A stretch of DNA of 64,000 nucleotides from Helicobacter himalayensis (GCF_001602095.1 NZ_CP014991.1:558001-622000), one strand, 5' to 3'; positions 36,480-45,675 are shown, counted from the stretch's first letter. Numbers and translations are program-made. Notes: generated from the sequence alone by a model not told the origin.

Positions 36480-37202
36480 ATGCGCTTTGGCAAAATCGCG
36501 TATCTCAATCTCCTGCCTTTTGATGTGTTTATCAAGGCATATCCACTACCTAGCTTTATGAAGCGGTATATCACACTTAAAAAATCCTATCCGAGCAAGC
36601 TAAATGAGGACTTTTTATTTGGGCGCATTGATGCGGGTTTTATCTCTTCAATTGCTGGTATGCGTGCGCATTTGAAAAACCACGCGACAAAAAGCGGCAT
36701 TATCTCAAAAGGCGCGGTGTGGAGTGTGCTAGCACTGCAAGGAAGCGGGCTTGATTATCAGTCAGCCACTTCAAACGCGCTTTTGCAGGTGCTAAACTTG
36801 CAAGGAAAGGTGCTTATTGGCGATAGGGCGCTGCTTGTGAAGTTTGGAGATTCCAAATGTGCGCGCAATGCACTTGATTTGGGCGCGGTGTGGTGGGAGA
36901 AAGAGGGCGTGCCATTTGTGTTTGGACGGCTTTGCTTTCATAGATTTGGCGCGCGTTTGCAGCATTTAAGCACGGAGTTTAACCGCACTTTTGATACAAA
37001 ATACAAGAAAATCCCTTATTTTATTCTGCAAGATGCGAGCAAAAAAAGCGGGATTAAGGCGGATTTTATCAAGCAGTATTTGCAGAGAATCTTTTATAAA
37101 ATCAGCCCAAAAGAGCGCGTGGGATTGGAGCGATTTTATCGTGCTGTGCGCTTAAAGCAAATCAAGCAACCCCAAAGATTCTATAACAAAAAAGGCGTAT
37201 AA
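36480..37202 (+). CDS. mqnA: MqnA/MqnD family protein (futalosine pathway menaquinone synthesis)
   Basis: I use ATG 36480 (MRFGKIAYLNLLPFDVF); the longer frame upstream lies inside the DUF493 gene. The 240-residue product has the periplasmic-binding-like fold of chorismate dehydratase: KIAYLN at the N-terminus, KLNEDFLFGRIDAGFISS, a GAVWSVLAL strand and VLIGDRALL before the second lobe. MqnA dehydrates chorismate to 3-enolpyruvoylbenzoate. The shorter length and weak SI(E)S pattern leave open MqnA-like paralogue status. Confidence 0.75.
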   Translation: MRFGKIAYLNLLPFDVFIKAYPLPSFMKRYITLKKSYPSKLNEDFLFGRIDAGFISSIAGMRAHLKNHATKSGIISKGAVWSVLALQGSGLDYQSATSNALLQVLNLQGKVLIGDRALLVKFGDSKCARNALDLGAVWWEKEGVPFVFGRLCFHRFGARLQHLSTEFNRTFDTKYKKIPYFILQDASKKSGIKADFIKQYLQRIFYKISPKERVGLERFYRAVRLKQIKQPQRFYNKKGV

Positions 37203-37507
37203 TGCTTTGCTGCACGACTTTAGATAATAAAAAACAAGCGCGAAAAATCATAAAAAAGCTTTTGGGAAAAAATCTCATTGCCTGTGCGCAGATTCAAAAG
37301 ATTTCTAGCCTTTATCGCTGGGAGGGGAGGCTTTGTGATGATAAGGAGTTTTTACTCACGCTCAAAACCCACCCAAAAAAGCGCAAAAAGCTTTGCAAGA
37401 TCTTAACCAAACTGCACCCCTACAAAGTCCCAGAAATTGCGTGTGTGCGAGTGGATTCTTGGGGGGAGACGTATGAAAAATGGCTTTTAAAACAATGCAG
37501 GCTCTAA
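37202..37507 (+). CDS. cutA: CutA-type divalent cation tolerance protein
   Basis: The 101-residue product shows the CutA layout: CTTLDNKKQARKIIKKLLGKNLIACAQI, the SLYRWEGRL strand, EFLLTLKT and HPYKVPEIACVRVD. CutA forms stable trimers with a PII-like fold; the role in metal tolerance is debated. The ATG overlaps the mqnA stop by one base. Confidence 0.92.
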   Translation: MLCCTTLDNKKQARKIIKKLLGKNLIACAQIQKISSLYRWEGRLCDDKEFLLTLKTHPKKRKKLCKILTKLHPYKVPEIACVRVDSWGETYEKWLLKQCRL

Positions 37508-37536
37508 TGCAATTTTGTGTTATTTAAGGAGAGAAT

Positions 37537-38211
37537 TTGGAAAATGAAATAATCGATCGCTTTACGCGTTCAAGGCTTCTTTTTGGGGAATTTTTTGAGC
37601 AGATTCAAAAAACGAGCGTGTTGATACTTGGCGTTGGAGGCGTGGGGAGTTTTGCGCTGGATTGTTTGTATCGTAGCGGGATTGGGAAGCTTAGCATTGT
37701 TGATGATGATAGTTTTGAGGTGACAAATCAAAACCGCCAAATTGGCTCGCAGTTTGTAAATGAACCAAAAGTAAAGGCTTTAGCGCGCTTGTATCCGGGC
37801 ATTGAGGCATTTGAAGAATCTGTAAGCGCGGAGTTTTTACAAAGACATAATATTTTGCAATATGATTATGTTATCGATGCGATTGATGATATTCCTATGA
37901 AAGTGGAAGTGGCAAAAATAGCTACTCAAAAGCCCTATGGTATGTATATTGCTTCCACAGGGAGTGCAAAAAAGATTGATCCACTGAAAATTGAGGTTGG
38001 ATCGATTTGGAAAAGCAGGGGCGATAAATTTGCGCGAAAATTCCGCGATAATCTCAAAAAAGCACGAGTAAAGGCGAAATTTAAGGTTGTCTTTAGTCAA
38101 GAGATTCCAAAATGCAAGGGTTTGGGAAGTTTTAGCGCGGTTACGGGCGGATTTGGGCTAGTGATTGCGAGTCAAGTTATTGATGATATTATCACAAGGA
38201 GTAAAAAATGA
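37537..38211 (+). CDS. tcdA: ThiF/MoeB-fold E1-like protein, probable tRNA t6A dehydratase
   Basis: Start is TTG 37537 with AAGGAG at 37526-37531; the following in-frame residues ENEIIDRFTRSRLLFG match the family N-terminus. The 224-residue product has the nucleotide motif LGVGGVGSFALD at 31-42, VDDDSFEVTNQNRQ, DAIDDIPMKV and a C-terminal TGGFGLVIAS. TcdA cyclises t6A at position 37 of ANN-decoding tRNAs using ATP. No CxxC zinc pairs are visible, which favours TcdA over MoeB. A hydrophobic C-terminal anchor is missing. Confidence 0.85.
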   Translation: MENEIIDRFTRSRLLFGEFFEQIQKTSVLILGVGGVGSFALDCLYRSGIGKLSIVDDDSFEVTNQNRQIGSQFVNEPKVKALARLYPGIEAFEESVSAEFLQRHNILQYDYVIDAIDDIPMKVEVAKIATQKPYGMYIASTGSAKKIDPLKIEVGSIWKSRGDKFARKFRDNLKKARVKAKFKVVFSQEIPKCKGLGSFSAVTGGFGLVIASQVIDDIITRSKK

Positions 38212-38369
38212 GAATCTACGCAAAACCTTATGATGATGGGTTTGACTACACAGATGATGAACAAGATGAAATTTATGAGGATTTTGATGATGAGGACGGC
38301 GGAAGTGGCTTTGTCGGGTATGATGACGACGACTATGAGAATCCAGATTCTGAATACGAGGACGAGTAG
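38208..38369 (+). CDS. Small highly acidic protein, 53 residues
   Basis: ATG 38208 overlaps the tcdA stop as ATGA and has AAGGAG upstream; TAG is at 38367-38369, two bases before the amidase gene. The peptide is MRIYAKPYDDGFDYTDDEQD followed by a run dominated by Asp, Glu, Gly and Tyr, ending SEYEDE. About half the residues are acidic and there is almost no hydrophobic core, so it is probably disordered. A short gene lies at the equivalent spot in H. pylori as I recall, so it is likely real. Function unknown. Confidence 0.75.
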   Translation: MRIYAKPYDDGFDYTDDEQDEIYEDFDDEDGGSGFVGYDDDDYENPDSEYEDE

Positions 38370-38371
38370 CA

Positions 38372-39247
38372 ATGCTTAAAGTAGCTTTAATCCAGCAACG
38401 TTATTTAGACTCAAAATCCGCGACTATTGCTTACACAAAGGGCGAGATTCTAAACGCTGCTAGAAATGGCGCAAAGCTTGTGTGTTTGCAGGAGTTGCAC
38501 ACGAGGGAATATTTTTGCCAAAGTGAGAATCCGCAGTTTTTTGACTACGCGCTTGAGTTTGAAGAGGACATTGCTACTTTTGGGAAAATCGCCAAAGAAG
38601 CAGGCGTGGTGCTTGTAAGCTCATTATTTGAAAAGCGCGCAAACGGACTGTATCATAATACCGCAATTGTGTTTGAAAATGATGGATCGGTGGCTGGGAA
38701 ATACCGCAAGATGCACATTCCAGACGACCCGCAATTCTATGAAAAGTTTTATTTCACGCCCGGGGATTTGGGTTTTGAGCCAATTGCGACAAGCATTGGG
38801 AAGCTTGGTGTGCTTATTTGTTGGGACCAGTGGTATCCGGAGGCTGCACGCATTATGGCTTTAAAGGGCGCAGAGATTCTCATTTATCCAACCGCTATTG
38901 GGTGGTTTGATGAAGATAGCGCCGAAGAGAAGGCGCGTCAGTTAGATTCTTGGGTGGCTGTGCAGCGTGGGCATAGTGTGGCAAATGGTTTGCCGTTGCT
39001 TTGCATTAATCGCGTGGGGTTTGAAGAGGACGCTTCAGGCGTGGCAAAGGGTATTCGATTTTGGGGGAATAGCTTTGCCTTTGGCGCGCAGGGGGAGCTT
39101 TTAGCACAAGCTAGCAGAGAGGAAGCGCAAACGCTATTTGTGGATATTGATTTTTCATGCAGTGAGGAAGTGCGCCGTATGTGGCCCTTTTTGCGCGATA
39201 GGCGGATAGAATCTTACAAGGCACTTTTGAAACGTTTTTGTGATTAG
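38372..39247 (+). CDS. aguB: Carbon-nitrogen hydrolase, probable N-carbamoylputrescine amidase
   Basis: The 291-residue enzyme has the full catalytic triad of the nitrilase superfamily: Glu41 in CLQELHTREYF, Lys113 in KYRKMHIPDD and Cys150 in GVLICWDQWYPEAAR. The CWDQWYPE stretch matches plant and bacterial AguB. It would hydrolyse N-carbamoylputrescine to putrescine, CO2 and ammonia, which links it to SpeA in the same window. The needed agmatine deiminase is not in the window. Confidence 0.9.
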   Translation: MLKVALIQQRYLDSKSATIAYTKGEILNAARNGAKLVCLQELHTREYFCQSENPQFFDYALEFEEDIATFGKIAKEAGVVLVSSLFEKRANGLYHNTAIVFENDGSVAGKYRKMHIPDDPQFYEKFYFTPGDLGFEPIATSIGKLGVLICWDQWYPEAARIMALKGAEILIYPTAIGWFDEDSAEEKARQLDSWVAVQRGHSVANGLPLLCINRVGFEEDASGVAKGIRFWGNSFAFGAQGELLAQASREEAQTLFVDIDFSCSEEVRRMWPFLRDRRIESYKALLKRFCD

Positions 39248-39268
39248 GCTTTTAACCAAGGAAACAAA

Positions 39269-40012
39269 ATGCAACAGAGCAAAGAGGTGTGGGAGCTAAA
39301 GGCAAAAACTTTTCGCCGTTTTAAGAAAAACGAAGAAGATACGCTTGAAATTCTAAATTTTTTTAGACAAAATGGCGCGGATTTTAGAGGCAAAGAAATC
39401 ATTGATATTGGTTGCGGGAATGGGCGCTTTAGCCTTGAACTCGCACAAGAGGCAAAGCATATTCTTGCGCTCGATATTTCAGATACGATGTTGGAGAATG
39501 TCGCAAATGATGCGCGCGCATTTGGGCTTGGTAATGTCAGCGCATTTTGCGGTGATTGGGAAGGCTTTAAGGTTGAAAAAAAGTTTGATATTGCATTTGC
39601 TTCAATGACGCCAGCACTCAATAATAAGGCTGGATTCTTAAAAGCTCTTGAAATTTGCGTGGAGGGTTTGGCGTATGTGGGCTGGGGGCGCAAGAGGGAA
39701 GCGGAGTTTATTGACACGCTTTTAAAAGAGCATAGTATGCGTTTGGAACTACCCGTGGGCTTGCCAAATATGCTTGAGTGGCTCAAAGAGCTTGGTTACA
39801 AAGAGCCAAAATTTGCCTATCAATGCGCGGATTTTACTTATGAAAGCGATGTGGCGCAAGCGATAAATGATATGATATTCAATGTCAAGGTGCATGGGGG
39901 CGAGCCAAATCACGCGCTTATTGCAGATTATGTCAATGCACGCGCAAAAGATGGCAAAATCCGCTACACGCACACGCGCGAGGTGGGTTATACCTTTATC
40001 AAAAAGCCTTAA
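39269..40012 (+). CDS. Class I SAM-dependent methyltransferase
   Basis: The 247-residue product has motif I IIDIGCGNGRFSLEL at about 45-59, acidic motif ILALDISDTML, and a post-motif FDIAFASMTPAL. The substrate is unknown; the fold is that of small-molecule or tRNA methyltransferases. It follows the amidase by 21 bp. Confidence 0.85.
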   Translation: MQQSKEVWELKAKTFRRFKKNEEDTLEILNFFRQNGADFRGKEIIDIGCGNGRFSLELAQEAKHILALDISDTMLENVANDARAFGLGNVSAFCGDWEGFKVEKKFDIAFASMTPALNNKAGFLKALEICVEGLAYVGWGRKREAEFIDTLLKEHSMRLELPVGLPNMLEWLKELGYKEPKFAYQCADFTYESDVAQAINDMIFNVKVHGGEPNHALIADYVNARAKDGKIRYTHTREVGYTFIKKP

Positions 40013-40040
40013 GGCTTAGATTCTGTTTTTTTGGATTAAA

Positions 40041-40877
40041 ATGGCGCGGATTTATTTTAAGCACAAACTTCCCTTTTTGCGTCTATCTAGCTTGCAAAGC
40101 GCTTTTTCAAGCACGCAGGATAATGATTTTTTAGAGCTTAAAGAATACGAGTTTAACGATGATGCGCGCTTTATCGCACCTCTAGCTTCGCTTAAATATA
40201 ATCGCTTGATGAGCAAAACTTTTGGTGCGGGGAAATTATCGTTTTTGCATCTTTTTATTTGTGAATCTAACAGCCTCAATCTGGGTGTGCCCGCGCGCAA
40301 GAGTGAGACAATCAGTGCGATTTGTGAGATTTTATTACAAAGCGCGCAGATTTATAACCTTAAGCCACTTTTGCATATTCTTAATTCCCGCCACACGCGC
40401 ACGATTAGTCAAATTAAGCTTATGAAAGTGTATTTGCAAGCTTTATGTGAAAAAAAAGCGCAAAATCCGCAAAATACACCAGAATCACAAAATCTACGAC
40501 TTGATTTTCACAAGGTAATGCATTTTGTCTCTACCCAAAAGCGCAAAAATGGCTTAGGTGTGATTTTGGGAGATTTTTTTGACATAGATTTAGCGCGCGT
40601 GAGCATTTTTAGCGTGTCGCAAAATGAGTTTTTGCTTTATGCGCTTTGTGTGCGTGATAGTGAGGAGCTAAGCGCGGATTTTTTGGAGAGTGTAAATTGT
40701 GTGCGCGATATAGAAAGCGGGGAAATTTTTCAAAATATTTTAAGTAAAAAGTCTTATTTGCTTAGGCTTCACGCGCAAGATTTTCGCATCCAAGCATATT
40801 TTAAAAAGCTCAATGCGCGCTTTTATGTGCTTAATCCTAAAGTTTCTTTGCTGGAAAATTTGCAAAGGATTTTTTGA
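40041..40877 (+). CDS. DUF58-like protein
   Basis: The 278-residue product contains the DUF58 pattern YEFNDDARFIAPLASLKYNRLMSKTFGAGKLSFLHLF at about 33-70, equivalent to the usual Y..GD..R.I.W....R...L.V..., and a vWA-like strand GVILGDFFD. The N-terminal membrane helices typical of DUF58 proteins are absent, and the MIDAS-like Asp-x-Ser motif is not obvious. These proteins accompany MoxR ATPases, none of which is nearby. Assignment is moderate. Confidence 0.55.
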   Translation: MARIYFKHKLPFLRLSSLQSAFSSTQDNDFLELKEYEFNDDARFIAPLASLKYNRLMSKTFGAGKLSFLHLFICESNSLNLGVPARKSETISAICEILLQSAQIYNLKPLLHILNSRHTRTISQIKLMKVYLQALCEKKAQNPQNTPESQNLRLDFHKVMHFVSTQKRKNGLGVILGDFFDIDLARVSIFSVSQNEFLLYALCVRDSEELSADFLESVNCVRDIESGEIFQNILSKKSYLLRLHAQDFRIQAYFKKLNARFYVLNPKVSLLENLQRIF

Positions 40878-40925
40878 AGTTTTTAGCTTTGCGGGGCTCA
40901 GAATCTATTCCGCGAGATTCTTTGT

Positions 40926-40931
40926 TATAAT
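40926..40931 (+). promoter_or_regulatory. -10 element for ubiD
   Basis: TTGTTATAATTCC contains TATAAT 30 bp upstream of the ubiD ATG at 40962. Confidence 0.55.
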
Positions 40932-40961
40932 TCCCCCTTATTTTTGTGTTTTGGAGTCGCT

Positions 40962-42863
40962 ATGAGTGCAGAAAATACCCACACAATCCCGCAGTTTAGA
41001 GACTTTGGCGATATGCAGAAATTTTTAGATTTTTTGCAATCGCAAGGCGAGTTAAAAATCATCGATACGCCCCTTGATATTTACCTTGAAATTCCGCATT
41101 TAGCGTATTTGGAAGTTAAAAAGAAAGATTCTAAAGCGCTACTTTTTACAAAACCCATTGATAAAAAAAACAACAAAACTTTTGATATGCCGGTTTTAAT
41201 GAATCTCTTTGGCTCGCACACCCGCCTTAATCTTATCGCCCAAAAGCAAAGCGAGCAAATCGCGCGCTCTATTCAATCCTTGCTAGATTTTGCGCCAAAA
41301 AAGGGCTTATTGCAAAAACTTTCACAAATAAAAGAGTTTTTTGCCTTGCGCAAGGTTTTTCCAAAGCATTTTAGCGGGAAAGCCCCTTGCCAAGAAATAT
41401 GCAAGGACGCGCGAGAAGAAAAGCTAAGCCTCTACGACTTGCCAATTCTCACAACTTGGGAATGCGACGCTGCGCCTTTTATCACAATGGGGCAGGTTTA
41501 TACCCAAAGCCTTGATGGGAAGCAAAAAAATCTCGGAATGTATCGCTTACAGGTATTTGATGAAACACATTTGGGTTTGCATTGGCAGGTGCATAAGGAT
41601 TCTAATCACTTTTTTCATCAATATAAGAAAGCGGGCAAAAAAATGCCCGTTACAATCGCGCTAGGCGGTGACCCGCTGTATATTTGGTGTGCGCAGGCGC
41701 CACTTCCGCTAGGGATTTATGAACTTTTGCTTTATGGCTTCATACGCGAGCAAAACGCGCGCTTAGTGCAATGTCTGACAAATGAACTCAAAGTGCCTTA
41801 TGATGTAGATATTGTGATTGAAGGCTTTGTGGATACGAACCTTATGCGTATGGAAGGACCTTTTGGCGACCATACGGGTTTTTATACGCCAACAGAGCCT
41901 TATCCTGTGCTTGAGGTAAGTGCTATAACGATGAAAAAAAATGCCATTTTCCCCGCAAGTGTCGTAGGCAAACCACCGCTGGAAGACAAATATATGGGCT
42001 ATTTGACTGAGCGCGTGTTTTTGCCACTTTTACAACGCACGACGCACGGACTGCTTGATTATCATATGCCAGAAAATGGCGTGTTTCACAATCTCATCTT
42101 TGCCAAAATCGCACCAGAATACCCAGCGCACGCCCTGCAACTTATGCACGCATTTTGGGGCGTGGGGCAGATGAGCTTTGTCAAACACGTCATTTTTGTG
42201 GGGAATGACGCGCCTGCGCTAGATGATTACGAGAATCTTGCAAACTATATTTTAAATCGCTTTAGCGTGGAAAATATGCTAATAAGTCAGGGAATCTGCG
42301 ATGCACTTGATCACGCAAGCCCGAGCTTTGGCGTTGGTGGGAAGCTGGGTGTAAATGTTGCGCAAGGAAGCACGCCTTGCACAAAAAACCTTTTATTGCG
42401 CGCAGATTCTGAACTAAAAGAGATTTTAAGTGCGGAGTTTGGCTTTGTTAAAGAGCTCAAGCAATATTGCACTAATAGTGCTAATCCGCTTTGTATGCTT
42501 GGCTGTCAAAAGGGTGAAACAAGCCTGCAGCAAGCAATCCGCGCGAAAGATTTAAGCAGGGTAAAGGATTCCTTGCGGATTGTATTACTGCTAGATTTCG
42601 CAAAAAATGACCTGCAAAATCCTTATATGCTGACTTGGCGCATTGTCAATAATATCGATGCAAAGCGTGATATTTGGGTACAGGAGGGCATTGTCTTTGT
42701 CGATGCGAGCGATAAGGGAGAGATGGATAACCACCACCGCGAGTGGCCCAAAGAGACCGATTGCACGCCTGAAGTGATAGATTTTTTGCGTCAAAAAGGC
42801 TTGCTTGAAAATATCGATGATGAATTTTTGAAGTTTTATCAAATTTGTGGAAGTAGGGCTTAA
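40962..42863 (+). CDS. ubiD: UbiD family decarboxylase (menaquinone pathway)
   Basis: ATG 40962 is chosen because TTTGGAG precedes it at the right distance. The 633-residue product is a long UbiD, with MEGPFGDHTGFYTP holding the family Glu/Asp sites, VVGKPPLEDKYMG, HFSGKAPCQ and the GSRA C-terminus. UbiD enzymes use prenylated FMN made by UbiX to decarboxylate aromatic acids; in Campylobacterota this is expected for the futalosine menaquinone route, consistent with mqnA nearby. Confidence 0.93.
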   Translation: MSAENTHTIPQFRDFGDMQKFLDFLQSQGELKIIDTPLDIYLEIPHLAYLEVKKKDSKALLFTKPIDKKNNKTFDMPVLMNLFGSHTRLNLIAQKQSEQIARSIQSLLDFAPKKGLLQKLSQIKEFFALRKVFPKHFSGKAPCQEICKDAREEKLSLYDLPILTTWECDAAPFITMGQVYTQSLDGKQKNLGMYRLQVFDETHLGLHWQVHKDSNHFFHQYKKAGKKMPVTIALGGDPLYIWCAQAPLPLGIYELLLYGFIREQNARLVQCLTNELKVPYDVDIVIEGFVDTNLMRMEGPFGDHTGFYTPTEPYPVLEVSAITMKKNAIFPASVVGKPPLEDKYMGYLTERVFLPLLQRTTHGLLDYHMPENGVFHNLIFAKIAPEYPAHALQLMHAFWGVGQMSFVKHVIFVGNDAPALDDYENLANYILNRFSVENMLISQGICDALDHASPSFGVGGKLGVNVAQGSTPCTKNLLLRADSELKEILSAEFGFVKELKQYCTNSANPLCMLGCQKGETSLQQAIRAKDLSRVKDSLRIVLLLDFAKNDLQNPYMLTWRIVNNIDAKRDIWVQEGIVFVDASDKGEMDNHHREWPKETDCTPEVIDFLRQKGLLENIDDEFLKFYQICGSRA

Positions 42864-42869
42864 AAGCGT

Positions 42870-42889
42870 GCGTGGCTTCATTCCCACGC
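42870..42889 (+). terminator. Hairpin after ubiD
   Basis: GCGTGG and CCACGC flank an 8-base loop CTTCATTC directly after the stop. No T-run follows. The loop resembles the TTCAT loop of the coding-repeat hairpin, so it could be a decayed repeat copy. Confidence 0.4.
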
Positions 42890-42937
42890 TCACCAGCTAA
42901 AGCGCGCGACATTAAGAGAATTTTAACAACTCTAAGC

Positions 42938-42943
42938 TACAAT
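42938..42943 (+). promoter_or_regulatory. Candidate -10 element for lysA
   Basis: AGCTACAATTTC gives TACAAT 31 bp before the lysA ATG at 42975. Confidence 0.45.
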
Positions 42944-42974
42944 TTCGGATTTTAAAAACTTTTTGGAGAACACA

Positions 42975-44543
42975 ATGCAGGAATCCTTGCTAAAATCCTG
43001 TGCTGCGGAGTTTGGCACGCCTTTGTATGTGTATGATTTTGATAAAATTAGCGCGCAGTTTGAGGCATTTAAAAATGCTTTCAAAGCGCGAAAATCTCTT
43101 ATTTGCTACGCACTAAAGGCAAATCCAAATTTAAGCGTAATCCAGCATTTAAGCGCGCAAGGTGCAGGTGCAGACTGCGTGTCTATTGGCGAAGTGAGAC
43201 GCGCACTTTTAAGCGGAGTGCCAAAATATAAGGTTATTTTTAGTGGTGTTGGCAAGCGCGATGATGAGATTTTAGAAGCGTTGCAAAGCGATATTTTGTT
43301 TTTAAATATCGAGAGTGAAGCCGAGCTTTTACGCATTGAATCTATCGCGCAAAGCATTCGAAAAGTCGCAAGAATCTCCGTGCGCGTCAATCCAAATATT
43401 GACGCAAAAACCCACCCCTACATTTCCACAGGCTTGCACGAAAATAAGTTTGGCGTGGATATGGAAAGCGCCAAAAAGCTCTATATTTATGCCAAAAAAT
43501 CGCAATCTCTTGATCCTGTGGGGATACATTTTCATATAGGCTCTCAACTCATCGAGCTTTCACCCATCATTCAAGGCGCGCAAAAGGTCGCACAACTCGC
43601 ACATAGCTTGTTAGCACTTAAGATTGAACTGAAGTTTTTTGATGTTGGTGGTGGCATTGGGATTTGCTATGAGAATGAAAAAACAATCAATCTCTATGAC
43701 TATGCGCAAGGGATTTTGGGTGCATTAAAGGGACTTGATGTAACGATAATTTGCGAGCCGGGCAGGTTTTTGGTGGCAGAATCTGGCGTGTTGCTTACAA
43801 AAGTGCTGTATGAAAAATATAATGAAAAAAAGCGCTTTATCATCATTGATGCCGCGATGAATGATCTTATGCGCCCGACATTGTATGATGCTGTGCATAA
43901 GGTGCGCGTGCTAGATTCCAAACAACCAAACAGCGTTGCAGAATCTACAGATTTTAAACAACCAAAAAACGTCAAGTATGGACGCGAAGCGGAGCCGAGC
44001 GGAATTCACTTCCGCGAAGGCGATACCATTAATGGAATAGATTCCAAACAACCAAACAGCGTTGCAGAATCTACAGATTCTGTCAATCAGAAAAACGTCA
44101 AGTGTGGGCGCGCAACGCAGTGGAGCGGAGGTGAAGCGGGATTCATTCCCGCGCAGACGATACAATCTAATGGAATAGAGGCGGAGGTGAAGCGGGATTC
44201 ACTCCCACAAGGTGATACATCTAATGGAGCAGCCATCGTGCAAAGGACAAATCAAAGCAAGGCGGATATTGTTGGTGCGATTTGTGAAAGCAGTGATTTT
44301 TTGGCTAAAGGTGTGGAAATGCCATCGCTAGCAAATGGTGATTTGCTTTGCTTTGCTAATGCTGGGGCGTATGGCTTTAGTATGGCACATAGTTATAACA
44401 CACGCCAACGTGCAGCTGAAGTCGGTGTGAGAAATGGCAAGGCATTTCTTATACGCGAGCGTGAGAAATTTGAGGATTTAATCGCGCCGGAATTGAAGTT
44501 TTTATCCTTGCAAGATTCAGACAAAAACACAGAGGGTAAATAA
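42975..44543 (+). CDS. lysA: Diaminopimelate decarboxylase with a 106-residue repeat insertion
   Basis: ATG 42975 is used (TTGGAG upstream). The 522-residue product has the PLP lysine Lys48 in CYALKANPN, HFHIGSQ, DVGGGIGICYE, ICEPGRFLVAESG, and, after the insertion, CESSDFLAKG and NAGAYGFSMAHSYN. It makes lysine from meso-diaminopimelate. Residues about 313-418 are repeat-derived (43912-44229), placed between the VHKVRVLD strand and KADIVGAICESSDF, where the family has only a short loop. Without it the enzyme would be about 415 residues, the normal length. The ORF is open throughout, so the enzyme is probably functional. Confidence 0.95.
   Translation: MQESLLKSCAAEFGTPLYVYDFDKISAQFEAFKNAFKARKSLICYALKANPNLSVIQHLSAQGAGADCVSIGEVRRALLSGVPKYKVIFSGVGKRDDEILEALQSDILFLNIESEAELLRIESIAQSIRKVARISVRVNPNIDAKTHPYISTGLHENKFGVDMESAKKLYIYAKKSQSLDPVGIHFHIGSQLIELSPIIQGAQKVAQLAHSLLALKIELKFFDVGGGIGICYENEKTINLYDYAQGILGALKGLDVTIICEPGRFLVAESGVLLTKVLYEKYNEKKRFIIIDAAMNDLMRPTLYDAVHKVRVLDSKQPNSVAESTDFKQPKNVKYGREAEPSGIHFREGDTINGIDSKQPNSVAESTDSVNQKNVKCGRATQWSGGEAGFIPAQTIQSNGIEAEVKRDSLPQGDTSNGAAIVQRTNQSKADIVGAICESSDFLAKGVEMPSLANGDLLCFANAGAYGFSMAHSYNTRQRAAEVGVRNGKAFLIREREKFEDLIAPELKFLSLQDSDKNTEGK
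43912..44229 (+). repeat. In-frame protein-coding repeat, two full units and a partial one
   Basis: Unit 1 is about 43912-44045, unit 2 is 44046-44180 (135 bp) and a 49-bp partial copy of the hairpin end follows (44181-44229). The peptide includes PNSVAESTD twice and VKRDSLPQGDTSNG. Unit boundaries show GGAATAGATTCC. Confidence 0.88.
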
Positions 44544-45641
44544 ATGGCAGATTCTAACTTTTTAGATTCCAAGCGTGCGCAAATTGATAGAATCGATGAA
44601 AATATTTTGCAATTGCTAGAAGAGCGTATGGGGCTTGTGCGCGAGATTGGCAAGTACAAGCAACAAACAAAAAGCGCGATTTATCGCCCAGAACGTGAAA
44701 AAGCGATAATCGAGCGTCTAAGTAGCTTGCAAACTGAAAAAAGCTACCTTAAAAAAAGCGCGATCGCAGCTATTTATGAGGAGATTTTCGCCCTTTCACG
44801 CAACCTTGAGCTGCCTGAAAAAGTGGGCTTCTTAGGACCTATTGGTAGTTACACACATCAGGCTGCGGAGGAGCGATTTGGCGCGATGAGTGAGTATATC
44901 GCGCTTAGTAATATCTCATCAGTTTTCAAAGCCCTAGAGCAGGGCAGTGTGAAATATGGCGTGGTGCCGATTGAAAACAACACAAATGGCATCGTTGGCG
45001 CGACAATTGACCATCTCAACAATAGCGAGCTAAAAATTATCGCAGAAATTATCCTGCCAATCCACCACAGCTTCGCAACAAACTGCGAGCATATCACCCA
45101 AATCCGCAGAATCTACTCAAAAGACATTGCTTTTGGTCAGTGCGATTGGTTTTTGAAAGCGCATAGCTTAGATGATTTAGAGCTTGTGCCTGTGGATTCT
45201 ACTGCAAAAGCCGCGCAACTTGCTATGAGTGAAAAAAACAGCGCGGCAATTTGCTCAAAAATCGCCGCAAAGCTAAATAATCTGCCAATAATGTTTGAAA
45301 ATATCGAAGATTCTGCAACCAACAAAACGCGCTTTGTGATTATTAGTGATTTTACAAACGCACCAAGTGGGGCGGATAAAACCTCAGTGTTTGCGACTTT
45401 AAGCGACTATAAAGAAGGTGGTGCGTTGTTTTCGCTTTTAAAAGATTTCAAGGAATTTGGAATCAATCTCACCAAAATCGACTCCCGCCCAATCAAGGCA
45501 AGGCAGGATTTTTCCTTTGGGTTTTTTATCGATTTTAAGGGGCATTATGAGGATTCTAATATCAAAGCACTTTTTGCCAAAAGAGGCAAAGACTTAAAAT
45601 GGCTAGGAAGCTATGTCGCAGGTTTTGATTTTGAAGGATAA
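44544..45641 (+). CDS. pheA: Bifunctional chorismate mutase/prephenate dehydratase
   Basis: The 365-residue product starts with an AroQ chorismate mutase domain (about 8-85; IDRIDENILQLLEERMGLVREIGKYK), then prephenate dehydratase (about 92-270; GFLGPIGSYTHQAAEERFG, VPIENNTNGIVGATID, and NKTRFVII with the catalytic Thr), and a C-terminal ACT domain for phenylalanine feedback (DKTSVFATLSDYKEGGALFSLL, with SRPIKARQDFSF). It abuts the lysA stop, so the two are one operon. Confidence 0.96.
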   Translation: MADSNFLDSKRAQIDRIDENILQLLEERMGLVREIGKYKQQTKSAIYRPEREKAIIERLSSLQTEKSYLKKSAIAAIYEEIFALSRNLELPEKVGFLGPIGSYTHQAAEERFGAMSEYIALSNISSVFKALEQGSVKYGVVPIENNTNGIVGATIDHLNNSELKIIAEIILPIHHSFATNCEHITQIRRIYSKDIAFGQCDWFLKAHSLDDLELVPVDSTAKAAQLAMSEKNSAAICSKIAAKLNNLPIMFENIEDSATNKTRFVIISDFTNAPSGADKTSVFATLSDYKEGGALFSLLKDFKEFGINLTKIDSRPIKARQDFSFGFFIDFKGHYEDSNIKALFAKRGKDLKWLGSYVAGFDFEG

Positions 45642-45675
45642 AATTTGTATGTGATAAGTTTAGAAGGGATAGGTT

